A stretch of DNA of 64,000 nt, from contig NZ_JADBDS010000006.1 of NCBI RefSeq assembly GCF_014873705.1, positions 1-64,000 on the forward strand, read 5' to 3'. The position numbers and the translations under genes were made by a program. This DNA is from Mycobacterium sp. OAS707. GTDB taxonomy: Bacteria; Actinomycetota; Actinomycetes; Mycobacteriales; Mycobacteriaceae. Below are positions 44,962 through 54,400 of the stretch, one piece after another (within the stretch, counting starts at the first letter, position 1; each line of letters opens with the position of its first letter). The notes beneath the pieces were generated by a model. It saw only the letters and a program-made list of their open reading frames with translations. It did no database searches and had not been told where the DNA came from.

Positions 44962-45837
44962 GGCGTCGACTACAGCGGCGACGGCCGGTGTCGGCCGGCT
45001 CGGCAGTCGCGCCACCAGCGTCCTCCGTCGCTCGGCCTGCGAGGCGTCTTCAACGTGAAGTATCCGGATCCCCTCAGGCAGCACCGCGGTCAGGTTCGGC
45101 GGCACCGTCGTCAGCCCGCAACCAGCGGCGACCAGCTGGAGTTTTGTCAGCCAATCCCTGGCGGTGTGCCTGATTCTCGGCCGTCCGGCCAGGCCCGGCC
45201 ACACACCCAGTAGTGACTCGCCTCCAGTGGTCGGGCTTGCGATCCAGTCGACGCCTTCGAGTTCAGCCGTCGTAACCGTGGTGCGACCGGCGAACCGACC
45301 GGTCGCCGGTGCGGCAATGGCGAGTGTGGTCTCGTCGAGGACAACGGTCGCCAGTGCCGGCAGTTCATAGTCGGGAGGCCGATAGGGCGGGCGCGATGCC
45401 ACGACGGCGAGATCGATGGTGCCTGCCCGCAGGGCACGCACGAGCGCGGGCGTCGTACCCTCGCGCGTGATCACCCGGATATCCGGCCGGGCGTCACGCA
45501 GGGCGCGCAGAGTTCGCGGCAGCAGGACGGCGCCTGCGCTCACATAAGCGCCCAGCCGGACTTCCTGGACACTGGCATCCTCTCCTTCCAGTTCGCGCTT
45601 GGCCGTGGCGATTTCGTCGAGGATCACCCGAGCGTGCCGGAGGAGGACCAGGCCCTCAGCGGTAAGCCGCACACCGCCTGCCCGCTCGAAGAGCATTGCA
45701 CCTACCTCACGTTCCAGGGTGGCGACCTGCCGCGAGACCGCCGACTGGGTGTATCCAAGCTCTCGCGCAGCAGCGGTGAAGCTGCCCCTGTCCGCGACCG
45801 CACGAAGAATGCGCAGACCTGTCAGTGAAGGCTCCAT
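44947..45837 (-). CDS. LysR family transcriptional regulator
   Basis: 296 residues. The N-terminal winged helix-turn-helix is typical: LRILRAVADRGSFTAAAREL, then LGYTQSAVSRQVATLEREVG in core form TQSAVSRQVATLE. The periplasmic-binding-like effector domain occupies about 90-296. It diverges from the medium-chain dehydrogenase gene and probably controls it. A 17-nt palindrome lies 9 nt upstream of its start. The effector is unknown. Confidence 0.93.
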   Translation of the reverse strand: MEPSLTGLRILRAVADRGSFTAAARELGYTQSAVSRQVATLEREVGAMLFERAGGVRLTAEGLVLLRHARVILDEIATAKRELEGEDASVQEVRLGAYVSAGAVLLPRTLRALRDARPDIRVITREGTTPALVRALRAGTIDLAVVASRPPYRPPDYELPALATVVLDETTLAIAAPATGRFAGRTTVTTAELEGVDWIASPTTGGESLLGVWPGLAGRPRIRHTARDWLTKLQLVAAGCGLTTVPPNLTAVLPEGIRILHVEDASQAERRRTLVARLPSRPTPAVAAVVDALRTR

Positions 45838-45845
45838 GACGTTTT

Positions 45846-45862
45846 GTCATAGCACGTATGAC
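45846..45862. promoter_or_regulatory. Candidate LysR binding site
   Basis: GTCAT-AGCACGT-ATGAC is a 17-nt dyad between the divergent lysR and dehydrogenase genes, close to the lysR start. LysR proteins normally bind interrupted dyads in such regions. The core T-N11-A test is only loosely met. Confidence 0.45.
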
Positions 45863-45935
45863 GATGTTTCGTTCGCCGCATGGCATGAATATTCGTAGCG
45901 TCGCTGTTGAGCCATGACGAGGGAAGGAGAACGAC

Positions 45936-47033
45936 ATGAAAGCAGCTGTACTCGAGGCATTCGGAAAGCCCCTGGTGATCGGTGATGTACCTGACCCGAA
46001 GGTCGGCACTGGCGAGGTGCTTGTGGACGTGTTGGCTACGTGCATTCCGCCTTATGCCGCCGAGATATTCAGCGGAGGACGCAATAATCCCCTTGAGCCA
46101 CCAGTGATTTCGGGTGTCGGCGCGATCGGTCGGGTGGTTACGGCGGGCCCCGATGCAACCGCCCTGCGCGCGGGCGACCTAGTCTGGTGCGACTCCACTG
46201 TGAGGTCTCGCGACGACGCCCACACGCCGGATATCACGCTGCAGGGCTGGGCTTCGCGCGGCGAAGGCGGATTACGGTTGTCGCGTTACTTCCACGATGG
46301 GCCATTCGCCGAGCAGATGGTGGTCCCGACCGAAAACGCTGTCCCTCTTGGCGACGCCGACATCGCGGATCTCCCGCGCTTGAGCGCGATCGGCATCGTG
46401 CTTGTACCCTACGGCGGCCTGCTTGCCGCAGGCTTTCAACCGGGCGAGACGCTTCTTGCCAGCGGGGCTACCGGGAACTTCGGCAGCGCTGGAGTCGCCG
46501 TCGGCTTGGCGATGGGCGCCGCGACGGTCATCTGCCCCGGGCGAAACGAAGCGGTCCTCGCCGACTTGGAGTCCCGGTTCGGCGACCGGATCCGGACGGT
46601 CAAACTGACCGGCGACGTGGAGGCCGACCGAAGCGCGATGCAGGCTGCCTCACCCGAACCCATCGACGTCGTGCTCGACCTTCTTCCGCCGAACGCGCCT
46701 GCATCAGCGGTTCGGGCAGCGGCAATGACGGTTCGCGAGTACGGACGGGTCGTGCTGATGGGTGGGGTGGGCATGGCCGGCGCCGATGACCTGGCGCTGC
46801 CCTACCCGTGGCTGATGCTGAACTCGGTGACCGTCCGCGGTCAGTGGATGTACCCGAGAACGGCCAATGCGCAGATGATTCGGCTGCTCCGCAGCGGTGT
46901 GCTCGACCTCGACCACGAACGCGTGACGACGTTCTCTCTCGACGATGCCAACGAAGCGGTCGCTCACGCGGCGGCACACGCGGGCGCCTTTGACCGGACC
47001 GTTCTGCTCCCGAATCAGCCTCGCCCGGCCTAG
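45936..47033 (+). CDS. Medium-chain dehydrogenase/reductase (quinone oxidoreductase-like)
   Basis: 365-residue MDR-superfamily protein with a GroES-like N-terminal domain (PPVISGVGAIGRVV) and a Rossmann domain (LLASGATGNFGSAGVAVGLAMGA). The usual catalytic zinc ligands of alcohol dehydrogenases (Cys38-type, GHE motif) are absent, pointing to a zinc-independent reductase using NAD(P)H. Start ATG with GGAAGGAG site. Divergent LysR gene upstream. Its stop shares the CTAG with the convergent giant gene 3. Confidence 0.88.
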   Translation: MKAAVLEAFGKPLVIGDVPDPKVGTGEVLVDVLATCIPPYAAEIFSGGRNNPLEPPVISGVGAIGRVVTAGPDATALRAGDLVWCDSTVRSRDDAHTPDITLQGWASRGEGGLRLSRYFHDGPFAEQMVVPTENAVPLGDADIADLPRLSAIGIVLVPYGGLLAAGFQPGETLLASGATGNFGSAGVAVGLAMGAATVICPGRNEAVLADLESRFGDRIRTVKLTGDVEADRSAMQAASPEPIDVVLDLLPPNAPASAVRAAAMTVREYGRVVLMGGVGMAGADDLALPYPWLMLNSVTVRGQWMYPRTANAQMIRLLRSGVLDLDHERVTTFSLDDANEAVAHAAAHAGAFDRTVLLPNQPRPA

Positions 47034-50000
47034 AGTTCGATGCCCCCGCCCCCGGCCAGGAACGCCTGGTTCTCATCGATGATCGACTCGATGACGTCCA
47101 CTGCCGGCTTCTCCGTCCAGTCCTGGTGGTAGACGCCCATCGTGCCCTGGGCGAGATCGAATGTGGCGAGATCTCGAATGGTGTGGATGTATGCCGGACC
47201 GGCATAGTCGAGATTCCGCCACGTGCTCAGGAAGTCGTCGATGTAGGCGGCCTGGCCGGCTTCTGTCACCAGCTGGGACGACTGACCGTACTCCGTGGCC
47301 CAGATCTTCTTGTTTCCATCGCCGTAGGCGACCATCACGTCGTGGATCTGATTGGCCAACAGTAGCGGCGAACCGGATACCGAGCCACCTTGGGAGAACA
47401 GCGTCATGGAGTAGGGGTGGAAGGACAGCGCGTCGAAATAGCCTGCGGCGCCGGCCTCATACATCCCGGTGACGAACCGCACGGAATCCATGGCCTGGGT
47501 ACCGGAGTCGGGCGCCGCCGCAATACCACCGGCTACCACAACGGCATTCGGGTCTGCCGCCTTGATCGCGGTATACGCAGCCTTGAGGATCACGGTGTAC
47601 GCCGCCGGATCCGGTGTGGGTTCCCAGAACCGGTAATAATTCGGCTCGTTCCACACCTCGTAGGCCGCGACCTTTCCCGCATAACGTGTCGCGACCATGC
47701 TGGCGAACTCGGCGTATTCCGCGGGATCGGCGGGCGGACCACCAAGCGTCGGCGATCCGGGCACCATCGCCCAATCCGGCGGCGAGTTCAGTATGCCGAT
47801 CACCGACATGCCACGTGCGTTGGCGGAGTTGACCATCCGGTCCACCGCCGACCACGTCCAGACATCGTTCGACGCCTCGACACCCGTCCACGGAATCAGG
47901 ACCCGAATGGTGTCGACGCCATCGGCCTTCAACAGGTCGAGCGCCTTGTCGGTCTGGGATTGCGTATACCCATACATCTCTTGGGCGTTCATCCCCACTG
48001 TGGTGCCGCGCTGGTCGATGGCCAGAGCCGACGTCGACGGTGGCGCAACGGTGACTGCGACGGTGAATGTTGTTGTCCCGCCGTAACCGTCGTCGGCTGT
48101 CACCGAGAACTGGTCGGTGTCCACGCCCTCGGTGGTCTTTGCGCCCCACCTTGCTTCGACATTCGGCACGTATGTGAATGTCCCTGTCGGATCGAGGGTC
48201 ACGACGCCCTTGCTGGGCCCGGTAGCCAACGAATAGGTCAGCAGGTCCCGCTCGGGGTCGTCGGCGAGCAGGGTGCCGTTCACCTGTCCGATGCCGATGT
48301 TAGGGTCGCCCACCGTCGCGCTACCATTCGTCGGCGCCGAGTTCACGTGGCCGTACGGGGCGACCGCAAGTTTCAACGCGACGGTGGTGGTTCCGCCGTA
48401 TCCGTCGGCGATTGTGACGGTAACCGGGTCGGTCTTCGTGGCGGTGGTGGCATTCGGGGCCGATGCCGCCTCGCGAGCCGCGTCCGTCGGCGTGTAGGTG
48501 AACGATCCGTTGGCGCCGAAGACCAACGCCCCCTTGGTCGGTGTCGTCGAGCTGTAAGACAACGGGTCGTTGTTCACGTCGGTGGCGGCCACCGTGCCGG
48601 TGACACGGCCATCGTTGAGGTCGGTGAACAAGCCGCTGACCGTGGCTCCGGTAGGTGCATAGTTGGTTGGGCTGATCCCGACCGTCACCGACACCGGGAC
48701 GACGCCGCCGTGGCCGTCGCTGATTGTGACCGTGAACGTGTCCGTCTTGTCGGCAGCGCTCGCACCGAGTTTGGCGGCGGCGTGGCGCGCTTCGGCCGTC
48801 GGCGTGTAGGTGAACGTCGTCGATGACGTTGTCGACTTGAGCACGACGGTGCCCTTGGCGGGAGTGCTCGCGGTGAAGGTCCGCACGTCATAGTCTCCGT
48901 CAGAGGCGGTGACCTTGCCTGTCACGACTCCTGTTGCGCTGCTGGGTGTTCCGGTGGACAGGGTATAGGTCGGCACCTTGTTGGCAGGCAGGATGCTGAC
49001 GGTGGTGGTCGGCGTGACAACACCACCTCGGCCGTCGGACACCGACACCGTGAAGGAGTCGGACAGCGCGGACGCCGGCGCATTGTCTGCCGCGGCGGCA
49101 TGTCGTGCAGTTGCGGTCGGGGTGTAGGTGAACGTTCCGTCGGCTTTGAGTGTCAGTGTGCCCTTCGTCGGCTTGGCGGTCACCGTATACGTCAACGGAT
49201 CGCCGTCCTGATCGGTCACCACGACCTTGCCGGTGAGCGTGCCTGTCGTAGCACTTGGCGCGTTGATGATCGGGGTGCCGACCGTCGGCGGAGTGTTGGG
49301 TGGCACCATCGCGACCACGTAGACCTTGTCGGCGTCGTAATCGGTGATGTACAACTTCCTGCCGTCCGGGCTCAGCGTCGTTCCCGGCGCGACCGACATG
49401 GCAGTGGTGGAGGTGCGGGTGGCGACGGTGGTCAGCAGTGATCCTGTCGAAGCGTCGAGAGCAGCCACCCGACCGACGGTGTCGGTGACGAAGAGCGTAG
49501 TGCCGTCGTTGCTCACGTTCACTCCGGCGGGCACGCCTGCGACGGTTTGCGTGGCCAGGACGGCGCGTGTGGTCGTGTCGAAGATGGTGACCTTGCCATC
49601 GGCGGAGCTGACGTACAACTTCTTGTTGTCCGGGCTGACCGCCAAACTGGTTGGAGCAGTGGGCAAGTTGGCGATCGTGGTGACGGTGGAAGAGGTGTAC
49701 CCGAACACCGCGACCGTGCCGCCGCCGCTGGCCTTGTTGCTGATGACATAGATCTTCGTCTTGTCGGGGCTGACGACGATGCCGGTGGGCAGCGATCCGG
49801 CGGGAAGCGACACGGTGCCGGAGACGGTATTTGTCGACGTGGTTATCTTCGTTACCGTGCCAGTGTCGCGGCTGGTGACGTACAAGACGCTCCCGCTCGA
49901 ATTGATCGCCATCGCAGTCGGTTTGGCAACTGTGATGGTCTTGACTATGGCCTTGGTGTTCGGGTCGACGACGGTGACGGTGTTGTTGTCGAGGCTCGAG

Positions 50001-51295
50001 ACGTAGAGCTTCGTGCCGTCGGGTTTGATCGCCAATGCATCCGGCGTCGGTCCGACCGCGATGGTGCCGATCACGTTGTTGGTAGTGGTGTCGATCACCG
50101 TCACCGTGCCGGCAGACCGGTTGGTCACGTAGGCGCGGGTGGCCGTGGCGACCACCGCGTGAGCGTCGTTCACTACGCCGATCTCGGCCAGCTTCGCGAC
50201 TGGCAGCGGGGTGACAGGGATGTCGACGACTGCGGGCACGCTGTTCGTGCCGTCGGACACCGTGACCGTCATCGGGATGGTGTCCGCAGTGGACGTGGCG
50301 CCGGCGCCTATCCGCTGCGAAGTGGTCGGCGTGTAGGTGAATTTCGCTGTGCTGCTGTCGAATACCAATGTTCCACTCGTCGGCGCTGCCGTGAGCGCAT
50401 AAGTCACGGGCTGCCCCTCGGGATCGGTGCCGACGACTTGACCGCTGATTGCGCCGGTCGACGAAACGGGCGTGTCGAAAACGACATCGACCGTCGGAGC
50501 CTGGTTCTCGACCTGGGCGGTGGTGAGGGCAAAGGTGGTCGCCTGCGTCGTCAGCGGCTCTGCCACACCGATCTGACGCCGCGCCGCCGCAGCGAAGATC
50601 CACGCCAGCGGTGACTCCACCGGAATGCGCGGAATCGCCCCGAGGATCGATGACAGTATCGGCGCCACCACCCTGCTGAGCACGGCAGTGACAGGAGACA
50701 CGGTGGTTTTCGGCGGAACAGGCTGTGTGGCAACGGCTGTCATCGGCTTGAGATCGACAGTTGCCGCGGTCACGGCGACCGGAGCAACGGGCGCAGCCGT
50801 CGCCTTCGGTGTGGCGTCGTCGGCCTTCGTCGTGTTGGTTTGCGCGGTCGCCGCTGCGGCGACGACCTTCTTGCCGCTCAGTGACCGGGCGACAGGCCGA
50901 GGCTTCGCCGTCTTATGGGGCGTCCGCAAGTTATCCGGTTTGGAGGTGTGCGCTCCGCCGGAACTCGACACTGTTACGCCAGGCGCGACCTCGTCGGTCG
51001 CCGACGATGTCGGTTTCTGCTCGGACTGCTCGCCGGCCCCGGCGCCATCTGGCGCGGCGGATTCCAGCCCTCCGGAGGCGTCCTGGTCGTTCTGGTCCTG
51101 CTCGCCGTCAGCCGCAGGCGTGGCCCCACCACCGACTGTGTTGTCGTCAGCGTTATTATTTGCGGAATCATTAACTTCGGTACCGGATTCGACGGGAGCC
51201 GCCCAAGCGATTCCGACCGGCTCCGCGACGGCAGTCCCTACTCCCAGCACAACCGCCAGCGCACCGATGCGTCCGACATACTTGGCATAGCCCAT
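47030..51295 (-). CDS. Giant exported VCBS/beta-propeller/GH-A glycosidase-like protein 3
   Basis: 1421 residues from ATG 51295 (in-frame ATG 51337 is less likely; GGGGAGG lies before 51295). Same layout as proteins 1 and 2: leader KYVGRIGALAVVLGVG, acidic Asn/Asp-rich stalk, ESPLAWIFAAAARRQIG, one VCBS-like domain (about 265-361), propeller (368-662), four VCBS-like domains (668-1080), GH-A domain (1088-1421) with Glu1217 in WNEPN and Glu1335 in WATEYGQS. The C-terminus AGGGGIEL is shared with protein 4, to which it is most similar, including a 98-nt identical stretch. Overlaps the convergent dehydrogenase gene by 4 nt. Confidence 0.85.
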   Translation of the reverse strand: MGYAKYVGRIGALAVVLGVGTAVAEPVGIAWAAPVESGTEVNDSANNNADDNTVGGGATPAADGEQDQNDQDASGGLESAAPDGAGAGEQSEQKPTSSATDEVAPGVTVSSSGGAHTSKPDNLRTPHKTAKPRPVARSLSGKKVVAAAATAQTNTTKADDATPKATAAPVAPVAVTAATVDLKPMTAVATQPVPPKTTVSPVTAVLSRVVAPILSSILGAIPRIPVESPLAWIFAAAARRQIGVAEPLTTQATTFALTTAQVENQAPTVDVVFDTPVSSTGAISGQVVGTDPEGQPVTYALTAAPTSGTLVFDSSTAKFTYTPTTSQRIGAGATSTADTIPMTVTVSDGTNSVPAVVDIPVTPLPVAKLAEIGVVNDAHAVVATATRAYVTNRSAGTVTVIDTTTNNVIGTIAVGPTPDALAIKPDGTKLYVSSLDNNTVTVVDPNTKAIVKTITVAKPTAMAINSSGSVLYVTSRDTGTVTKITTSTNTVSGTVSLPAGSLPTGIVVSPDKTKIYVISNKASGGGTVAVFGYTSSTVTTIANLPTAPTSLAVSPDNKKLYVSSADGKVTIFDTTTRAVLATQTVAGVPAGVNVSNDGTTLFVTDTVGRVAALDASTGSLLTTVATRTSTTAMSVAPGTTLSPDGRKLYITDYDADKVYVVAMVPPNTPPTVGTPIINAPSATTGTLTGKVVVTDQDGDPLTYTVTAKPTKGTLTLKADGTFTYTPTATARHAAAADNAPASALSDSFTVSVSDGRGGVVTPTTTVSILPANKVPTYTLSTGTPSSATGVVTGKVTASDGDYDVRTFTASTPAKGTVVLKSTTSSTTFTYTPTAEARHAAAKLGASAADKTDTFTVTISDGHGGVVPVSVTVGISPTNYAPTGATVSGLFTDLNDGRVTGTVAATDVNNDPLSYSSTTPTKGALVFGANGSFTYTPTDAAREAASAPNATTATKTDPVTVTIADGYGGTTTVALKLAVAPYGHVNSAPTNGSATVGDPNIGIGQVNGTLLADDPERDLLTYSLATGPSKGVVTLDPTGTFTYVPNVEARWGAKTTEGVDTDQFSVTADDGYGGTTTFTVAVTVAPPSTSALAIDQRGTTVGMNAQEMYGYTQSQTDKALDLLKADGVDTIRVLIPWTGVEASNDVWTWSAVDRMVNSANARGMSVIGILNSPPDWAMVPGSPTLGGPPADPAEYAEFASMVATRYAGKVAAYEVWNEPNYYRFWEPTPDPAAYTVILKAAYTAIKAADPNAVVVAGGIAAAPDSGTQAMDSVRFVTGMYEAGAAGYFDALSFHPYSMTLFSQGGSVSGSPLLLANQIHDVMVAYGDGNKKIWATEYGQSSQLVTEAGQAAYIDDFLSTWRNLDYAGPAYIHTIRDLATFDLAQGTMGVYHQDWTEKPAVDVIESIIDENQAFLAGGGGIEL
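47784..47881 (-). repeat. 98-nt direct repeat, copy in giant gene 3
   Basis: Base-for-base identical to 52231-52328 in giant gene 4. It encodes the GH-A segment EASNDVWTWSAVDRMVNSAN and following residues. Identity at third codon positions indicates recent duplication or gene conversion. Confidence 0.9.
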
Positions 51296-51473
51296 TCCCC
51301 CGACCTCCCCTAATACCCCAGAGATCTTATCGGGCACAGGTCAGACGGCAAACGCCCGACCGGTCACCCGGTCCCCTTTTCTCTGGTGGCCGCACCAACT
51401 CTAGTGGCTCAAATGCATCCAGAACTGACTTTGATCAGAATTTGCTGAAACTTGGTCCAGCTGTCTACCGACG

Positions 51474-54400
51474 CTAGAGTTCGATTCCGCCGCCGCCGGC
51501 CAGGAACGCCTCGTTCTCGTCGATGATCCACTCGATGACGTCTGCCGCGGGCTTCGGCGTCCAGTCCGAGTTGTAAACCCCGAATGACGCAGCAATGGGA
51601 TCCAACGAGAAGTAATCACGGACGGTGTGGATATACGCGGGCCCGGCGTAGTCGAGATCTCGCCACGTGCGCAGGAAGTCGTCGATGTATGCAGCCTGAA
51701 CCGCGTCTCCACCCAGTGACGACGGTTCGCCGTATTCGGTTGCCCAGATCTTCTTGTTGCCATCGCCATTCGCGACCATCACGTCGTGAATCCCATTGAC
51801 CAGTGTCAAGGGCGACGACGGCATGCCACCGCCCTGGGAGAACTTCACGAAGTAGTTGTACGGGTGGAAGGACAACGCGTCGAAATAACCGCCCGCTCCG
51901 GCCGCATACATTTCGGTGACGAACCGGACGGCGTCGACCATCTGAGTTCCGCTGTCGGGGGTGGCGGCGATACCGCCCGCTACGACAACGGCGTTCGGGT
52001 CTGCCGTCTTGATCGCCGTGTAAGCGGCCTTGAGGATCTCAGTGTAGGCCGCCGCGTTCGGAGTGGGTTGCCAGAACACGTAGTAGTTGGGCTCGTTCCA
52101 CACCTCGTAGGCCGCGACCTTGCCCGCGTAGCGCGTGGCGACCATGCCGGCGTACTCCGCGTATTCCGCCGGATCAGCGGGCGGACCACCAAGCGAGGGC
52201 GTCCCCGGTACCATCGCCCAATCCGGCGGGGAGTTCAGTATGCCGATCACCGACATGCCACGTGCGTTGGCGGAGTTGACCATCCGGTCCACCGCCGACC
52301 ACGTCCAGACATCGTTCGACGCCTCGACGCCCTTCCACGGGATCAGGATCCGGATCGAGTCGACCCCATCGGCCTGCAACAGGTCGAGCGCCTTGTCCGT
52401 CTGGGCTTGGGTATAGAAGTACATCTCTTGTACATTCATCGCCACTGTGGTGCCGCGCTGGTCGATGGCCGACGGGGCGGTAGACGCGGGCGCGATCGTG
52501 AGGCCGACGTTGAACGTTGTTGTGCCGCCGTTGCCGTCGCTGACGGTGACGGTGAACGTGTCGGTGTCGACGCCTGGGGTCGTCAATGCGCCCCATCGGG
52601 CTTCGACATTCGGTACGTACCGGAACGTTCCGTTCGGATCGAGGTTGACGACGCCCTTGCTCGGCCCCGTCGTGACGACGTAGGTCAGGGTGTCGCCTTC
52701 TGCATCGTTGGCAACGACGGTGCCCTTGATTTCGCCGATAGCAGTGTTCGGGGTTCCGACCACCGCGTGGGCGTTCGTGGGAGCTGTGTTGCCGTAGGGA
52801 ACCACTTGAAGATTCAGCGCAACCGTTGTGGATCCGCCGTAGCCGTCCGCCACGGTGACTGTCACGGAGTCGACCTTCGTGGCAGGGTTGGCGCCCGGCA
52901 CCGCAGCGGCCTGGCGAGCCGCGAGAGTCGGCGTGTAGGTGAACGTTCCGTTCGCGCCGAAGACGAGTGTGCCCTTTGTCGGTGTCGTTGACGAGAAGGA
53001 CAACGGATCGTTGTTGGCATCGACGGCAGTGACGGTGCCGGTCACCACGCCGTTGTTGACGTTGGTGACGACGTTGCTGACTTTGGCTCCGGTTGGCGCA
53101 GAATTGGTCGGGCTGATCGCCACTGTGACCGACACCGGGACGACACCGCCATGCCCGTCGTTGATCGTGACGGTGAACGTGTCCGTCTTGTCCGCCGTGG
53201 TTGCATCGAGTTTGGCGGCGGCGTGGCGCGCCGCTGCTGTAGGCGTATATGTGAACGCACCTGTCGACGTGACCACCACGGTGCCCTTGGCGGGCGTGGT
53301 CGAGCTGAAGGTCCTCACGTCGAAGTCAGCGTCAGAGGCCGTGACCTTGCCGGTCACGACGCCCGTTGTCGTGCTGGGTGTTCCGACCGTCAACGTGTAT
53401 GTCGGCACTTTGTTGGCGGGCAGGATGTTGACGGTCACGGTGGACGCGACCACACCACCGCGGCCATCGGAGACAGACACCGTGAACGAGTCGGTCAGCG
53501 CCGACGCCGGTGCATTGACTGCCGAGGCGGCGTGTCGTGCCGTTGCGGTTGGCGTGTAGGTGAATGTGCCGTCGGTCTTCAGCGACAGAGTGCCCTTCGT
53601 CGTCGCCGACGTCACCGTGTACTTCAACGTATCGCCGTCCGGGTCGGTGACGCCGACCTTTCCGGTGACGGATCCGCTTGTAGCGTTGGGCGGATTGAGG
53701 ACAGGAGTGCCAACAATCGGCGGATTGTTGGGCGGAATCAGCGTTGCCACATAAACCTTGTCGGCATCGTAATCGGTGACGTACAGCTTCAAGCCGTCCG
53801 GGCTTGCGGCCATCGCCGGTGCGACCGACATGGCAGAGGTCGATGTCCGCGTCGGGTACGGGCTGAGAACGGTGGCCGTCGCGGTGCTCAGAGTCCAAAC
53901 TCGTCCGACGGTGTCAGTCATGAACAGGGTGCTGCCATCCTTGCTCACGGCAAGCGCAGCGGGGACCGCGGCGACGGTGTTGGCGGCGAGGGCGGCGCGC
54001 GTGGTCGTGTCGAAGACCGTGACCTTGCCGTCCGCGGAACTCACGTACAACTTCTTGTTGTCCGGACTGACTGCCAAACTGGTCGGGGCGCTGGCGAAGT
54101 TGGCGATCGTGGTGACGGTGCTCGAGGTATACCCGAACACTGCGACCGTGCCGCCGCCGCTGGCCTTGTTGCTGATCACGTAGATCTTGGTCTTGTCGGG
54201 GCTGACGACGATGCCGGTGGGAAGCGACCCGGCGGGCAGGGTGACGGTACCTGCGCTGGTGTTCGTCGAGGTCGTAATCTTCGTCACCGTGCCGGCGTCT
54301 CGGCTGGTGACGTACAGGGTGCTACCGCTTGAATTGATCGCGATCGCACTGGGTTTGGCAATCGCGATCGTCGCGGTGATGGTCTTGGTGGCAGTGTCGA

